Below, piece by piece: positions 10,657 to 22,462 of a stretch of DNA of 64,000 bases (position 1 is its first letter; every line of letters starts with the position of its first letter). The position numbers were made by a program, and so were the translations under genes. Source of the stretch: Spiroplasma_E sp902809815 (GTDB lineage: Bacteria > Bacillota_I > Bacilli_A > Mycoplasmatales > VBWQ01); NCBI RefSeq assembly GCF_964030925.1, contig NZ_OZ034992.1:372001-436000 (forward strand), in the 5' to 3' direction. The notes below the pieces were generated by a model. It had not been told where the DNA came from and did no database searches. It saw only the letters and a program-made list of their open reading frames with translations.

Positions 10657-11198
10657 TGTTCTCTCCTATTAATTGGTTATTTTCGGGATTAAATAATTTT
10701 AATTTAACTGTTAAGTTATTAATTTCTTGTTCATCATTAATATTAAAGGTTTTACTATTTAATAAATCTTTGTCTAAACGTATTAATATTTGAATAAATT
10801 TAAGAATATCAATATTAAATTGTCATAATTTTTGTTCAATATAATTAATAGTTGAAATATTTACAGCTGTACTTTCAGGAACTGATTGTTGTGCAGATTT
10901 CTTTTGACTTGGTATATGAATACCACAACGTTTAAATATTTCATTAACATTTCAATCGTATATATCAGTTAAATTTTTACCTTTAAAATTACTATTTGTC
11001 ATATTGATATTTTCGTTTTGTTCATTATTATCTCCGCCACTTTTAAATATGTAGTTTTTAGTAACTAATGTTCTTACTGCTTCTTCTAATGTTGATTGAA
11101 CATTACCATAAGTTTGACTAAATATAAATTTAGGTGAATTTAAAATGGTATCTAAAACAATTTGTTCATAAATAACATCTAATGCTTTAATTTTATCC

Positions 11199-12328
11199 GC
11201 CACTTAGCCCTTTTTACTAGACCATTAATTTAAAAAACCTGAATGTATTCTAAAAACAATTGTGTTATATAATTAACACTAATTTTAACCTGAAAGGATT
11301 TTTATTAATGGATAAAATTAAACAAATAGCATTAGTAATTAACAAATTAAATATCAAAGAAAAAATTAAAATTATTGATGATTGTAAAAATCAATATTCA
11401 ATTAGAAACCTATGTCAATATCTTCAATTAAACAGATCAACATATTACTTTTTAAAAAATAAACAAAAACCTATTAAAAAAGAAGAAAATCATATTATTA
11501 AATGCAATCATAAATATCAAAAAATATGCCAACTTTTAATCGAATTTCATTCTACAAGAAAAGGCAGAATTTATGGATATTTAAGAATTTTTTCAGCTTT
11601 TAAAGAGTGATTAAAACAAGAAAAAAATATCATTTTAAATATAGAATTATCAATAAAACAAATGCGAAAAATTATGAAAGAACACAATATTCAAGGATTA
11701 AAACAAACTAAAAATAACTATCCTAAAAACAAAAAAAATCCAAATAAGTGAATACCTACAATGGATAAAGTAAACAAAGATTATAAAAGTACAACCTCTT
11801 CAAATCAAATTTGATCAATGGACACTAAACAAATAAATACTAAAGAAGGATGATTATATCTTTTTGTAATTATTGATTTTTATTCAAATAATGTTGTTAG
11901 TTATAATATTGCTCCTAATAAATCATATCAGGATTTAATTCTTCCTGCTCTTGAAAAAATCAACAAACAATTTTCTTGAAATCAAGTAAAAAATGTTATT
12001 TTACATTCAGATAACGCCAACGAATTTTATTGTCAGGATATCACAAAATGAGCAGAGGATAAACAAATAATTTTAAGCAAAAAACAACCTTATGATATTG
12101 GTGGTAATGTATTATCTGAAAACTGATTTTCTCATTTATCTCAAGAATGACTACCTAAAGGATCAAATCAATATTTATCCATCAATGAAGCTATAAATGA
12201 TGTAAATCAATATGTTATGTTTTATAATTATGAAAGAATACATTCTAAATTTCTAAAACCACCAATTTTACAAATTAAAATTTAGAATTTTATATCAAAA
12301 ATGGTCCAGTAATTAAGGGCCAACCACC
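11199..12328 (+). mobile_element. IS3-family element, full copy 2
   Basis: 1130 bp with one gccactt heptamer at the left end and gggccaaccacc at the right. The 3-bp TCC target duplication is confirmed by the uninterrupted B and C copies of the host gene. Confidence 0.9.
11308..12285 (+). CDS. IS3-family transposase (DDE), 325 aa
   Basis: Intact transposase of copy 2, the same sequence as at 3850 and 55450. DD(35)E residues in WSMDTKQ, LHSDNANEF and LSENWFSHL. ATG follows a GAAAGGA ribosome site; an in-frame TTG at 11260 lies upstream of it. Confidence 0.9.
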
Positions 12329-12997
12329 TCCATTACTTTATTACAATCTGCTAATTCATTTGCTTTATTTCGCATAATTGCTATTGGAATATAATTAATA
12401 TTTAGTGTTTGTTCTTGCTCTAAATTTGGATTATTAATGTATGATTTAAAATCTAATGGAAATTGTTTTTTATTATCACTAATACTATAAATTGAACGAT
12501 TAATTGTTATTTGTTCATTATTTAATGTATAAATTTCAAATAATCTTACAGTTTGTGCATTTTGTTCGTAACTATCATAAAAAATAGTACATTGAATTAA
12601 TTTACCAGTAATATCATAAACTCTTTGTTGTATATCAACGACTTGAAAATATAAATCATCATTAGCAATAAAAATTAAATAACCACTAATTCCTAATTTA
12701 CTTAATTTAAAAATAGAATTTCAATTTTTTCTATAAAATTCTTGTTGAATTAAATATTGTTTAATAGTTTCATTATTTATTTCTAATGGAGCATTATATA
12801 AATTAGCATTATTTTCTGCTACAAAATCAGTAAAATAAGTTTCATGATTAAAATCATTAAAACCAAAATAATTTAAAATTGAAGCATGAGTACTTTTATT
12901 TTTATTAGTTAAAAATTTTACTTTTTCATTTTGATTATCACTAATATTACTTTTATCTTTTCTAAAAAATCTACCTAACATAATATTCACCACCTTT

Positions 12998-13120
12998 CTA
13001 AAATATTTGATTAATTTTTAATATTATTTTTACAATAATAAATATAATTAAACCCGCTATTGCTGATGATAAAATTACTCCAATTAAACCTAAAATAATC
13101 TTTATAATTTTAAAAAACAT
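12998..13120 (-). CDS. 40-aa single-pass membrane peptide
   Basis: MFFKIIKIILGLIGVILSSA followed by a continuing hydrophobic stretch and a basic end. It lies between the tail-fibre and portal-like genes and is conserved in all three elements. Could be a holin or a small virion membrane component; not decidable from sequence. Confidence 0.65.
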   Translation of the reverse strand: MFFKIIKIILGLIGVILSSAIAGLIIFIIVKIILKINQIF

Positions 13121-13124
13121 AATA

Positions 13125-15649
13125 TTATTCCTGTAATTCTTCTAATTTTTTAAAAATATAATCTCTACCCATACCCCACATTATTCTATTGTTATAAATA
13201 TTAATTTCAGTTTGTTGGTTATTGTTATTATTCGCTATTCATAAACTACTTTTTACAACGCTTGTATCTAATTGATAATAAAAATTAATTATTTGTCAAC
13301 TATAATTTTTATTATTTTCTTTACTTGTATAATCACCATAACTTATATATATTCTATAATGTGTTTTATCTTTAAATATATATTTTATAAAATTTTGATT
13401 ATTATTATTTTTATCTGTTATAACTTCTCCTACTTCTTTTCATTGTGAAATATTTGGAGTTGGTGTTGGAGTATTTGGTAATTCAATATTAATCTCATTA
13501 TTTTTTAATTCATTTATTTTTAAAGTATGACTTGTAATTTTTATAGGTTGAATAATATCTACTTTAACTGTATTTTGTAATTCTTCTAATGAAAAAATAT
13601 TTGCATATTTTTCATTTCCACCTTCTAAAATTAATTGTCATTTATTAATATCTAATAATTGTAAATATAAAATACATTCTTCATTATTAATTAAACCTTT
13701 TGTAAGAAATATTTTACTTCCATGTATTCCACCTAAATAATTACCTGTTTTAAATTCTACTGTTATTCTTGTATTTACTTGATGAAATGGTGGAGATTCC
13801 CATGTAATAATTACTCTATAAAGAGTATTAAAAGCAAGATTAAAATCACCATATTTACGATTATTTATACTTTTACCTATTACTTTTCAATTTTCTTTAA
13901 CTTGTTTTTTATTTATTTCATTAATAGCACCAACAATATTTTTATTATTAGTTTCTAATCTTCCATAAGTATTATTAAGCAATAATGAGATAGCAAGAGA
14001 ACTATTTGAACTATCATTTATTCATAATTGGTCTCTATCATCTTTATATGTAAAATATCCTTTCATAAAAACAGATTTTTTATAATAATTAGTTAAATCT
14101 GGTATTTTATTATCAACATATTCTTTGTTAGTTGCATCAGTTTCAAAAGTAGGTGTTCCAACATCAATAATTCTTTTATTATTAGCACTAATACCTTTAT
14201 CATCTTTTGAATTAATAAAATTAGGATTATCTTTATTAACTTCTCATAATGATTCACCACCACTACTAGTAGTACTAATAACATTATTTTCAATTTTAAT
14301 ATTTTCACCAGCAATTAATTTATCTTGTTTTTTATTTAATAAGTCATTAGTTTCTATTTTTGTATAATAATCACGTTCAGTACTATCTTCTGCTATAAAT
14401 TCAGTTGGTGCACCTTTTCCTATATATTGATATATTTCTTCTACTAATCCACTAAAAAATATTTTCCTTTTTGGTTGGGGTATTCTTGACCACTAATAAT
14501 AAATTTTTTAGTTTCGGTATTATAAACAAGTCCCGCTATATATAATACAGATTCATTTGTTGAAATATATTCCATGAAAGAAATTGAATCAAAAGAGGGA
14601 AAATTTATATCATTTGTTTTTAAATAAAACTTAACTTGTTTATTAAAATTTGTATATTTATCACTTGGTTGTTTTTTCAAACTAATCGAATATTTAACTT
14701 TAACACTATATCAAGTTAATAATGAAATATTTTCATTATTAATTTTTTTTCATAAAGGACTAGTTTCAATATTAAATCAATTATTTTTAATATCAAGGAT
14801 ATCATCTCTATTTTTAAATATATAATTTGAAATTTGATTTATAGTATTTTCATTTGTAGTAATTCGTTTTTGTTGTTTAGCAGAAAAATCACAAGTTGGT
14901 GCATGTGTATAATCACCAATTTGTGGATTATTTTGTAATGCTTCTGGTGGTAATGTTCCAATTTCATCAGGTCAATCTAAAATCATTGTTTCAGTTTCTT
15001 TATCGTAATCTGTTGCAACATAACCTTTATTAATAAATTTACTAACAGGACCTCTATATATTTCATTATCATTATCATCAACTAAATCATCATATAATTT
15101 AATTTGTTTTGATAATGTAAATTCTTTTTGTTGTTCAATTAATTCATCAACTTGATTTCTAGTATAAAATGCTTTTAAGTCAATTTTTTCAACATCTATT
15201 TCATCATCATTATAACTTGAAAATATTTGTTTTAATTCTGTTAATCTTGCTCATATTTTCATTCTACTAGGTGCTAAATCTCAAACATTAATTGTAGGAG
15301 TACTATTTGCACTAAATTGAGTACCATTATTAAATTGAATAGTAGCATCAACATTAAATTCAATTGGTGTACGATTAAATACTCAATGTTCAACCATAAC
15401 ATAAACCATATCTCTTAATGTTTCTTTAATTAATTCATCTTTAAAACTATCGAAAGGAAATTTAGATAAAATAAAATCAAGATAAGCATTAATATCATTT
15501 TGAGCACGAATAGCAAAAGTTTTAAATCAATCATTAACATTAGGTCATGTTTGTATATACTGCTGTGGTGTTTCTATAATTTTTCCAGTTAATGGATATC
15601 AGTTATTATAATTTTCAAGACTGACATCAGTTCAAAGTTTATTAATCAT
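13125..15649 (-). pseudogene. Tail-fibre-like protein gene with a frameshift
   Basis: 2525 nt, not a multiple of three. The frame breaks at the run around 14451-14460, where it meets TAG; shifting frame restores 'EEIYQYIGKGAPTEF' as in B. The N-terminal roughly 330 residues are shared with B and C, followed by a domain that differs in all three copies. After that come phage-fibre-like motifs ('DYYTKIETNDLLNKKQDKL', 'LETNNKNIVGAINEINKK') and a conserved C-terminal domain. I infer a receptor-binding fibre or spike. Confidence 0.7.
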
Positions 15650-15652
15650 AAT

Positions 15653-17371
15653 TTATCATTCCTTAAAAAATGCTTGTTTATAATGATGAGTATGTTTTTT
15701 TGTTTTTTTATGTGTTATATGTTCAATTTCTTTTTGTATTTTATTTTTGCCTTTTTTTAATTTTTTCTTACTTTTTGCTACAACTTGACTATATGCAAAC
15801 TTTTCTAAATGATGTAATAATCCAGTACCAAATAAAGTATTTACTGAAAATTTTAAACCAACATTTTTAAATAATTTGTTAATATTTTCAATAGGATTAT
15901 TAATAACATTTACTACTTTATGATAAGTTCTAATAGTTCTAAATATTTCTCTATATACTTTAAAACTATCTCTAATTACTTGTTGCACCACTGGTGGAGC
16001 AAATGCTATTGCTTTTAATCATTTATTACTATTTACCCCATAACCAATGTATCAACCACTATATCAACGATATCAATGAAATGGATGTATTTGAGTAACA
16101 AAAGTTTTTGCTTTAAGAATACTATCAACAACTGTAATTGGTTTATATTTAGGATTGCGATGATAAATAGTAATTGCACATTTATCTAATGATAAAGGTT
16201 GAATTTTACAACCCATAAATACTGGTGAATTTAATGGAATTAATTGTGCATGTTTAATTGCTCTTTTTTCTGCACTAGTAAATAAATCAGTTGCTTTTTG
16301 TTTTAATTTATTAATTTTTTCAAATGCTTGTTTTTCTAACTTTTCAAATTTTTCTTGTAATTTATATATACTTTCTCGTATTTTTTCAAAATATGATGTA
16401 TCTTTTCAAAATTTATTTAAACCTTTTTTTAAATAAAATCTAATATCAAAATATTTAAAAGTTTGATTTGCTTTTAAAACAAGTTGATGAATAACATTAT
16501 TTTTAAAAGCAAATTTAATAGCATTAGCACGAATTTTTTGTAAATCTAAAATTAAAGTTTTTCCATATCTATTTTCTGTATGTATTGTATGAACTAAATT
16601 TAATCAATCATGCTGATTCATAGATAGTACTTTTTTTAAATCAGTATTAAATTTTTTTAAAAAGTTATTTGCTTTTTCGATATCTTTAATTTTAAATTTA
16701 GGAGTTAATTGTGGACTTAATTTTATTAATGTATTTTGTAATAATAAGTGTTCCATTAATTTTTCTGTTTCTAATTTTTGAAAATTATTCTTATATTGTC
16801 TTTCAGCAACATAACCTAAATCTCGTAATACTGTTTCACGATTAGGAGTAAAACTATAATTCATTAAATAACGTTTATTACCAATAATTTTATCTGTTAA
16901 AATTTCTTTTCCACTTACTTGATTAATAATTTCTTGTAAGTTTTTTACTTCTTTAATTCCAACTTGTTCTAATGTTTTAGTTTTTTCTGCTAGTTTAATA
17001 AATTTAGTAGTGCGATAACCACGACTAATTTTATTAAGTCCAGCAAATGCAGGAAGTATATTAAAGAAAGTATTTAACTTTGTTACATTTCCTTTTAAAT
17101 AATCATAAACTTGATTAATAGTAAAATCAGTTAAAAATTCTACACCAACAGCACTAATACTAGCAACTAAATCACTTGCACCTAATCCAAGTGCTATACT
17201 TTCACTTAACCCACCAGTAAAAGGAGCAAGTGCTACTGCTATAACTTGTACACCAATCATTTCTAAAATTTCTCATCAAAAACTTTTATTTTCTTGTTGG
17301 TTACTTGTTCTAGTATTTTTTGGTTTATTTATGTTTAAAAGTATTGCTGTACTAGTTGTACCAATTGGCAT
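15653..17371 (-). CDS. 572-aa late protein with hydrophobic N-terminal region
   Basis: Start ATG 17371 after AAAGGAAA. Residues 35-75 are hydrophobic and Gly/Ala-rich ('GVQVIAVALAPFTGGLSES'). The middle is a long charged helical section, followed by an aromatic patch ('HPFHWYRWYSGWYIGYG') and a Lys/His-rich tail ('KKTKKHTHHYKQ'). It ends with a TGA-Trp just before TAA. It lies between capsid and fibre genes. Possibly an ejection or internal head protein; family not recognised. Same length in B; only the last 63 residues remain in C. Confidence 0.75.
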
Positions 17372-17385
17372 GATATTAATTTCCT

Positions 17386-18570
17386 TTATTTAAGAGTTAT
17401 TTTAATTGGATTTGTTGTTCCTTTATAATTTAAGTCATTAACATTTGCGGTAATAGTTATATATAAGTCACCTGCTTTTTGTTTTTGATTATTTATATTA
17501 GTTTTACTTTGTGCATCACTAAAATATTTAATAGTTGGATTTGTTAAATTTGGATTTAATGATTTAAGTTCATTAGTACTTTTTATTTGTGTATTTAATT
17601 CACTATTATTGTTATTAACATTTGCAGTAATATCAGTTGTTAAACTTGTAATTTTAGTTTTTAAATCATTTTTTTCTGTTTTAATAACTCCACATAACAT
17701 TCATCTTGATGTTGTTTCATTATTAGAAATATATGGTATTGCTTCTCCAACAACTTCACCAGCAACTTTATATGCTCTTCCTGCTTTATCATCTTTAATA
17801 AAATCTACATAAATAACTGTATTTTCTATCATATATCTTTTCATCGCTCTTGGTGTTGCTAAAATAAAGGTCATTAATTGTTGTTCATTTTTATCATTAG
17901 TAAAAATCATATAATCATCAAGAACGATTTCACATAATACACCTTTTACATATAAATTATTTCCATTTAAACGTAATTGTTGTGCCAACTGATTATCGGT
18001 AATTAAACCTTTATTATCTGCTAAATAAACTAAACTATCATAAAGACCATTAGTAATAAAAAATTTACTATTTGCAATGTTTCTAAATTGAAACAAAGTA
18101 TTTCAAGCAGATAACATTGATTTTAAATAGCCTACTGGTGTTGTATCTTCAATATCGATTTTAGTAGCAAATTTTGCAATTGCTTGTGTATCATCAATTG
18201 CCAATTTATCTGCTAAATCATTTGCAACTTCATATTGCATACTATTTAATAAATTTTGTGCATTATTTGCTTTTAAATCTACATCTGCAATAATTTCTCC
18301 TGCAAGATATTTTTTAGTTATTTTTTTACTAATTTTATCTGTATCAACATATGGTAATTCATATCTTTTACTTTTATCATCTCAAGCAATAATTTTTACT
18401 TCTGGTTTTTTTGGTTTTTTAACAATAAACTCAATATTTACTGAGTCAACAATTTCAGTAGGAAAAAAGTTTGCCCATGGACTATTTGAAATTTTAAAAA
18501 ACTCTATAAATTCTGGTGCTTCTACTAATCTCTCTGTATTGTCTAAATTTTGATTAAATGGTACTGACAT
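17386..18570 (-). CDS. Major capsid protein, HK97-like (probable)
   Basis: 394 aa, ATG 18570 after AAAGGAAG, directly downstream of a scaffold-like gene. The central part ('FFITNGLYDSLVYLADNKGL', 'NNLYVKGVLCEIVLDDYMIF', 'TFVLATPRAMKRYM') has the layout of HK97-fold capsid proteins. The C-terminal roughly 100 residues are Asn/Thr-rich ('TTDITANVNNNNSELN') and may form an added surface domain. This is the only intact copy: B has a one-base deletion and C lacks the gene. Confidence 0.65.
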
Positions 18571-18588
18571 TTTATTTCTTCCTTTCGT

Positions 18589-19083
18589 TTATAAATAATT
18601 TTTCTTTTTATAATTAATTAAAAAATTTTCTTTATCATTTGTTTTATTATTAATAATTATTTGTTTATTGCCACCTGTATTAATTGTTTGTTTAAATATT
18701 GGTTGTTCTTTAATCATTTTTTTAATAGTTTCTTCAATTTTTGAATTTTCTTTATCATTTGTTTTATTATTAATAATTATTTGTTTATTGCCACCTGTAT
18801 TAATTGTTTGTTTAAATATTGGTTGTTCTTTAATCATTTTTTTAATAGTTTCTTCAATTTTTGAATTTTCTATATTATTTGTTTTAAATTTTAAATAATC
18901 ATAAAATTCAGTTTTAACTTGATATTTTTTAAATATATTAATCATTTCTTTTTCTTTAATTTCTTGATTAAGTTTATTTAACTTATTTTCTGCTTCATTA
19001 ACTTTATTTTCTATTTCTTGTTGAGCATTATTTTCATTTAAAGGTTCAGTTGTTTGTTGAGCATTATTTTCATTTTCTAACAT
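18589..19083 (-). CDS. Scaffold-like coiled-coil protein with tandem duplication
   Basis: 164 aa, charged, Asn/Gln/Glu-rich, with strong coiled-coil character ('ENKVNEAENKLNKLNQEIKE'). It lies just before the capsid gene, the usual place for a scaffold. A 40-residue block starting 'NSKIEETIKKMIKEQ' occurs twice here but once in element B. It probably assists capsid assembly. Confidence 0.6.
   Translation of the reverse strand: MLENENNAQQTTEPLNENNAQQEIENKVNEAENKLNKLNQEIKEKEMINIFKKYQVKTEFYDYLKFKTNNIENSKIEETIKKMIKEQPIFKQTINTGGNKQIIINNKTNDKENSKIEETIKKMIKEQPIFKQTINTGGNKQIIINNKTNDKENFLINYKKKNYL
18627..18866. repeat. 120-bp exact tandem duplication
   Basis: Two identical 120-bp units (about 18627-18746 and 18747-18866) inside the scaffold-like gene. 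They keep the frame and add 40 residues. Absent from the B copy. Confidence 0.9.
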
Positions 19084-19100
19084 TTAACATTCTCCTAATC

Positions 19101-19286
19101 TTATCCCAATAATCAATCTTTAACTAATTGTGGCATTTCACTTATTAATTTTTTATAATCATTAACTGCGTTTTCTAATGTATCAATATCAGAAAATTTA
19201 AAACAATTATCAATATGTAAATCAAAATCTCTATCAATACTGATATCTTGTTTTCTATATTTTTCATTAAATTCAATTTTTGTCAT
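19101..19286 (-). CDS. 61-aa acidic phage protein
   Basis: Starts MTKIEFNEKYR; charged, with no membrane segment or motif. Conserved in element B (33617-33802). Lies between two small genes in the late operon. Function unknown. Confidence 0.6.
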
Positions 19287-19287
19287 A

Positions 19288-19475
19288 TTATTTTTCTCCT
19301 TTATTAATTTTTTCGTTTAATTTTGCTAATTTTTTTGATGTTTTATAATTTTGTTATTTGCTCTAACATTTTTTGGAGTTGTGATAAATCTTTTTAATAA
19401 AACAATAATTTCTCTGCAAATTAATGTTCCAACACTTGTTCCAATAATTATTAATTCATGTAAAAATTCTTTCAT
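19288..19475 (-). pseudogene. Small basic membrane protein, frameshifted
   Basis: The B copy (33427-33615) is a 62-aa protein with an N-terminal membrane segment and a Lys-rich tail. Here the run near 19335 has seven T instead of eight and the frame is lost after about 47 codons. Holin-like in layout, unproven. Confidence 0.6.
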
Positions 19476-19510
19476 TTGAATATTTTCCTTTCAATTTTTA
19501 ATTTTTTTAA

Positions 19511-19669
19511 TTATTCATCAAATTGCCCACCATTAATTCTTTCAATCATTGATTGTGAATTACTTATAATAGTTACTAATAAAGAAATTTCTTTATTTAA
19601 TTGTTCCATCCTTTCTTTATGTGTTTTTATTTCGTGATTATAATATTCAATTAATTTTTCTTTATTCAT
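19511..19669 (-). CDS. 52-aa helical phage protein
   Basis: ATG at 19669 behind an excellent AAGGAGGTGA site. Charged amphipathic helix ('NHEIKTHKERMEQLNKEIS') ending 'GGQFDE'. In element B a 31-bp deletion between short repeats truncates it to 24 aa. Confidence 0.55.
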   Translation of the reverse strand: MNKEKLIEYYNHEIKTHKERMEQLNKEISLLVTIISNSQSMIERINGGQFDE

Positions 19670-19685
19670 AAATTACTCACCTCCT

Positions 19686-20510
19686 TTATAAACTCATGTG
19701 ATTATAATCTCAATTTAATGAAGCATTATCGTGATTTAATGCTACTTTGCTCATATTATCACTACCGTATTGACTAGTTGTTTCACTATTAATTGTGAAT
19801 CTATTATCATTTACTAATCTTGCAGTTTCATCATTAAATGATGTTTCTTGCATTTCTTGAATATGATTTGTAGTTTCCATAGGTAGTAAATTATGGATTA
19901 TTTCACTTGCACCAGCAATAATAGTAGGTACTGCATAAGCATTATTAAAATCATTATTAATACCCATTGCAACACCACTTGAAATTAAACATCCACCAGT
20001 TGCCATATTACAAATTTTTCTTATTGCTTCAAATTTATTAGGTATTAACTCAGTTAATCCACTAATAAGATTTGAAATACCATAAGTATTTAATGAAATA
20101 TAAGTATCTCAATCCATTAATGACTGATGTTCTTGCTTATTTAATAGTAATCATGGCGGACCTTCTGTTGTGGTTGTAGTAGTTATTGGAATTGGTGTTA
20201 TTGGAATAATAGGATTAATATTATTTTCTGTTCATTTACTATAATTTGCTAAACCAATTGTTCCTAATCCTAATGCTATTTTTTTAGAACTATTAATTAA
20301 TTTAGTTTTAGTATTTGGTCTTTGATTTAAATTTCAAATATCTAAACCTAATTTTTTACCAAATAATAAACTATTAATTGAACCTAATATTGGATTAGCA
20401 ATTACTTGACCATAATAAGCACTTGTACCAATCATTGCACAAATAGGACTTATACCAGTTCTAATTAATTTAGTTAAAGTATAATTTGATTGATTTTCTA
20501 TATTTGGCAT
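19686..20510 (-). CDS. 274-aa phage protein with hydrophobic regions
   Basis: It has hydrophobic stretches near residues 12-45 and 170-200 ('ATGGCLISSGVAMGINND'), separated by a Thr/Pro linker ('ITPIPITTTTTTEGPPW'). The C-terminus is polar. Conserved in B (32423-33247). Likely a virion or membrane-associated protein; family not recognised. Confidence 0.65.
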
Positions 20511-20521
20511 TTTAATCTCCT

Positions 20522-20758
20522 TTAATTTTCTAATTTTTTAATTGTTACTTTAATTCAACCTTGATAAACATCATTATCACCAACTATTAATGCAACATTA
20601 CTTTCGGGGTCAGAAACAATTATGTGTTTTGATTTAACATTTGGGTATTGTCTTAAAATAATTGCTCTAATATCATTACTTGTATGAATTGCTTTTGGAA
20701 ATGGTGATAATATTTCAATTTCATCTTTATTTTCAAACAAAGTAGGTAATATTATCAT
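20522..20758 (-). CDS. 78-aa phage protein
   Basis: Mixed alpha/beta character, no membrane segment ('IRAIILRQYPNVKSKHIIVS'). Start overlaps the stop of the upstream gene (TAATG). Identical in B (32175-32411). Unrecognised. Confidence 0.6.
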
Positions 20759-20919
20759 TAATTATTCTCCTTATTTTTAATTTGATTAGAAATTTCACTT
20801 AATATTTTCAATATTTTATATTCATTTTTTAAATCTTTAATTATATAAATTAAAAATATTATTAGTGTTATACTTGTTATTAATATTGGTGCTATTAATA
20901 AAATTTTTCATAATATCAT
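20758..20919 (-). CDS. 53-aa single-pass membrane protein
   Basis: N-terminal membrane segment (ILLIAPILITSITLIIFLIY) then a charged helix. TAATG overlap with the next gene indicates translational coupling. Layout fits a holin or spanin-like role; unproven. Confidence 0.55.
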
Positions 20920-20922
20920 TTT

Positions 20923-21215
20923 TTACTCTTTTCATTTTTTAAATCATTTAACATTGATTGAACAAAATGCACGATTTTAGGAATGTTTAAAGTGTTAAAG
21001 ATTTGACCAGTTACAATAATTTCATCGTTTTTGTTTAATAAAATACATCGGTTATAAAGTTTTGGTTTATTAAAAATTAAAGTAACATAATTTAATCCAT
21101 TTCATTGACCACGAACACTATAATATAATTCCTTATTACCTTTTTCGTAATATTTTGCTTCAATAGTGTTACTCAGTTTTACTGTTAATTTGACATAATT
21201 TTCTTTATCTTTCAT
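20923..21215 (-). pseudogene. SSB-like OB-fold protein, frameshifted near the end
   Basis: Intact in B (31717-32010, 97 aa). Here the run at about 20975 has four T instead of five, so the last roughly 20 residues are replaced and the frame runs on into the next gene. The core 'ELYYSVRGQWNGLNYVTLIF' and 'NDEIIVTGQI' resembles small single-stranded DNA binding proteins. Possibly still partly functional. Confidence 0.55.
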
Positions 21216-21217
21216 TT

Positions 21218-21682
21218 TTATAATTTCCTTAAATAATTATCAAAAATTAATATTTTTTTATGATTTTTTAAATAATATTGAATATGCTTATAAGCATCTT
21301 GTTCATGTTTTGTTAATTTTATATTTCCTTTATAATTTGTTATTTTATTTTTATTTTTTGGGTGGTTTTCTAGATAATCTCAGTTGAAAACATCTTGTAC
21401 TAATACCATTAATGCACCAATAATTTTAGGTGTTGCTAATGGATTAGTTAATAATTGTTTTGAACTTAAAAAGAAATTTTCTACAATAACTAATATTTTT
21501 TTATCAATAAATTTTTCTTTAATTAATTGCATTTTTTCTTTATACATATTTTTAGTTCATAAAACAGTTAATGTATTAAATGTTTCATTAAAAACAATAT
21601 TATTAGTTTCACTTGAATATATAACCATTCCATTACTACCTATTCCTGCTGGGTCAATACCAATAATTAATTCATATTGCAT
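21218..21682 (-). CDS. RuvC-like Holliday junction resolvase
   Basis: 154 aa of the RNase-H fold. Visible acidic motifs: D in 'LIIGIDPAGIGSNGM', E in 'ILVIVENFFLSS', D in the C-terminal 'LTKHEQDAYKHIQYY'. Phage RuvC-like enzymes cut branched DNA before packaging, or process recombination intermediates. It starts with a TAATG overlap on the upstream gene. Conserved in B and C, so it is the best preserved early gene. Confidence 0.65.
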
Positions 21683-21807
21683 TATCAATAAAATTCACCA
21701 TTTTTAATTTTTATAATTATTTTATTTAGATTTCCAGAACAACATGTATCTATTTTCCCAAGATATATACTATTTCTTAATTCAGTAATTAATTTTTCTT
21801 TATTCAT
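21682..21807 (-). CDS. 41-aa early peptide
   Basis: MNKEKLITELRNSIYLGKID, then 'TCCSGN' and a basic end. Overlaps the genes on both sides. Replaced in element C by an unrelated zinc-finger-like protein (57050-57253). Confidence 0.5.
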
Positions 21808-21970
21808 ATTTATACCTCCTACTTAACCTAATATTTAAAATACAGTCATAACAAATTGCTTTACTATTTTTATCTCTTAAAAAATATTTTCTTGTTTTTA
21901 TATCATTAGTATTAAAGAATAAATAATCTAATTTATGTTGTTTACATGTTCAACAAAAATACTTTTTCAT
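21800..21970 (-). CDS. 56-aa zinc-binding early protein
   Basis: Two CxxC pairs (FCWTC near residue 6 and ICYDC near 40) make a likely four-cysteine zinc site. Overlaps the preceding gene by about 30 nt. Probably a small regulatory or nucleic-acid-binding protein. Confidence 0.55.
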
Positions 21971-22460
21971 TATGAGTTGAAATTTCTTTATAGGAAGTAA
22001 CTATATAATTAGTTGGTAAATCATCATGTTTATATTGATTATTTATTTTAAAACCTTTTCTGTTCTCTTCTCACATAATGTTATATTTAAAACAAGGATT
22101 AGTAATTTTAGTTTTGTTATCAGTTATTTCACCCATAAATCAACTATTATGCTGTTCATAAAATGTTAATGGTTCAAGTTTTATATCATTAAGATAATAT
22201 TCTTTTGGAGCAGTTGGTTTATTAACAGTTATTTTTTGGTCTTTAATATATGGCTCTAATAATTTTATTAATTCATTACCACTTAATTCTCTTTTAATAT
22301 TTTCTAAATTAAAAACTCAATATGTATATTTATCATCAGCAATAAAACTATTATTTTTAACCATTCATTTTGGACATTGTAATTTATATTCACCATAATC
22401 AATAAGAATAGATTGTGGTCTATCTTTTACAATTTGTTCTTTTTTAAATTCTATTTGCAT
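21942..22460 (-). CDS. 172-aa early protein, unknown
   Basis: Soluble, Lys/Asn-rich, with many aromatic residues ('YKLQCPKWMVKNNSF', 'FYEQHNSWFMGEIT'). No motif recognised. Present in A and B, removed in C by a roughly 490-bp deletion that fuses its start codon to the next gene. Confidence 0.55.
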
Positions 22461-22462
22461 AA

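Larger units (their letters stand above)
10607..12981 (-). pseudogene. Portal-like protein gene interrupted by an IS3-family element
   Basis: Start ATG 12981 after AAGGTGG. The gene is interrupted by IS DNA 11199-12328 with a TCC duplication (11196-11198, 12329-12331). Without the insertion it is 413 aa and in frame, like the intact copies in B and C. The middle region ('NYIPIAIMRNKANELADCNKVMDKIKALDVIYEQ' spread over its length) and the C-terminal 'STAVNISTINYIEQKL' have the look of phage portal proteins. The portal call is an inference from pattern and position. Confidence 0.65.

Noticed and set aside
14093..14367. Overlapping ORFs on both strands inside the fibre gene
   Set aside because: Shadows of the long fibre reading frame; repeated in C at 53621-53895 for the same reason.
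21384..21707. Plus-strand ORF of 107 codons opposite the RuvC-like gene
   Set aside because: It is the antisense shadow of the RuvC-like gene (and again at 31225-31548); the sense frame has family motifs, a ribosome site and a TAATG coupling.
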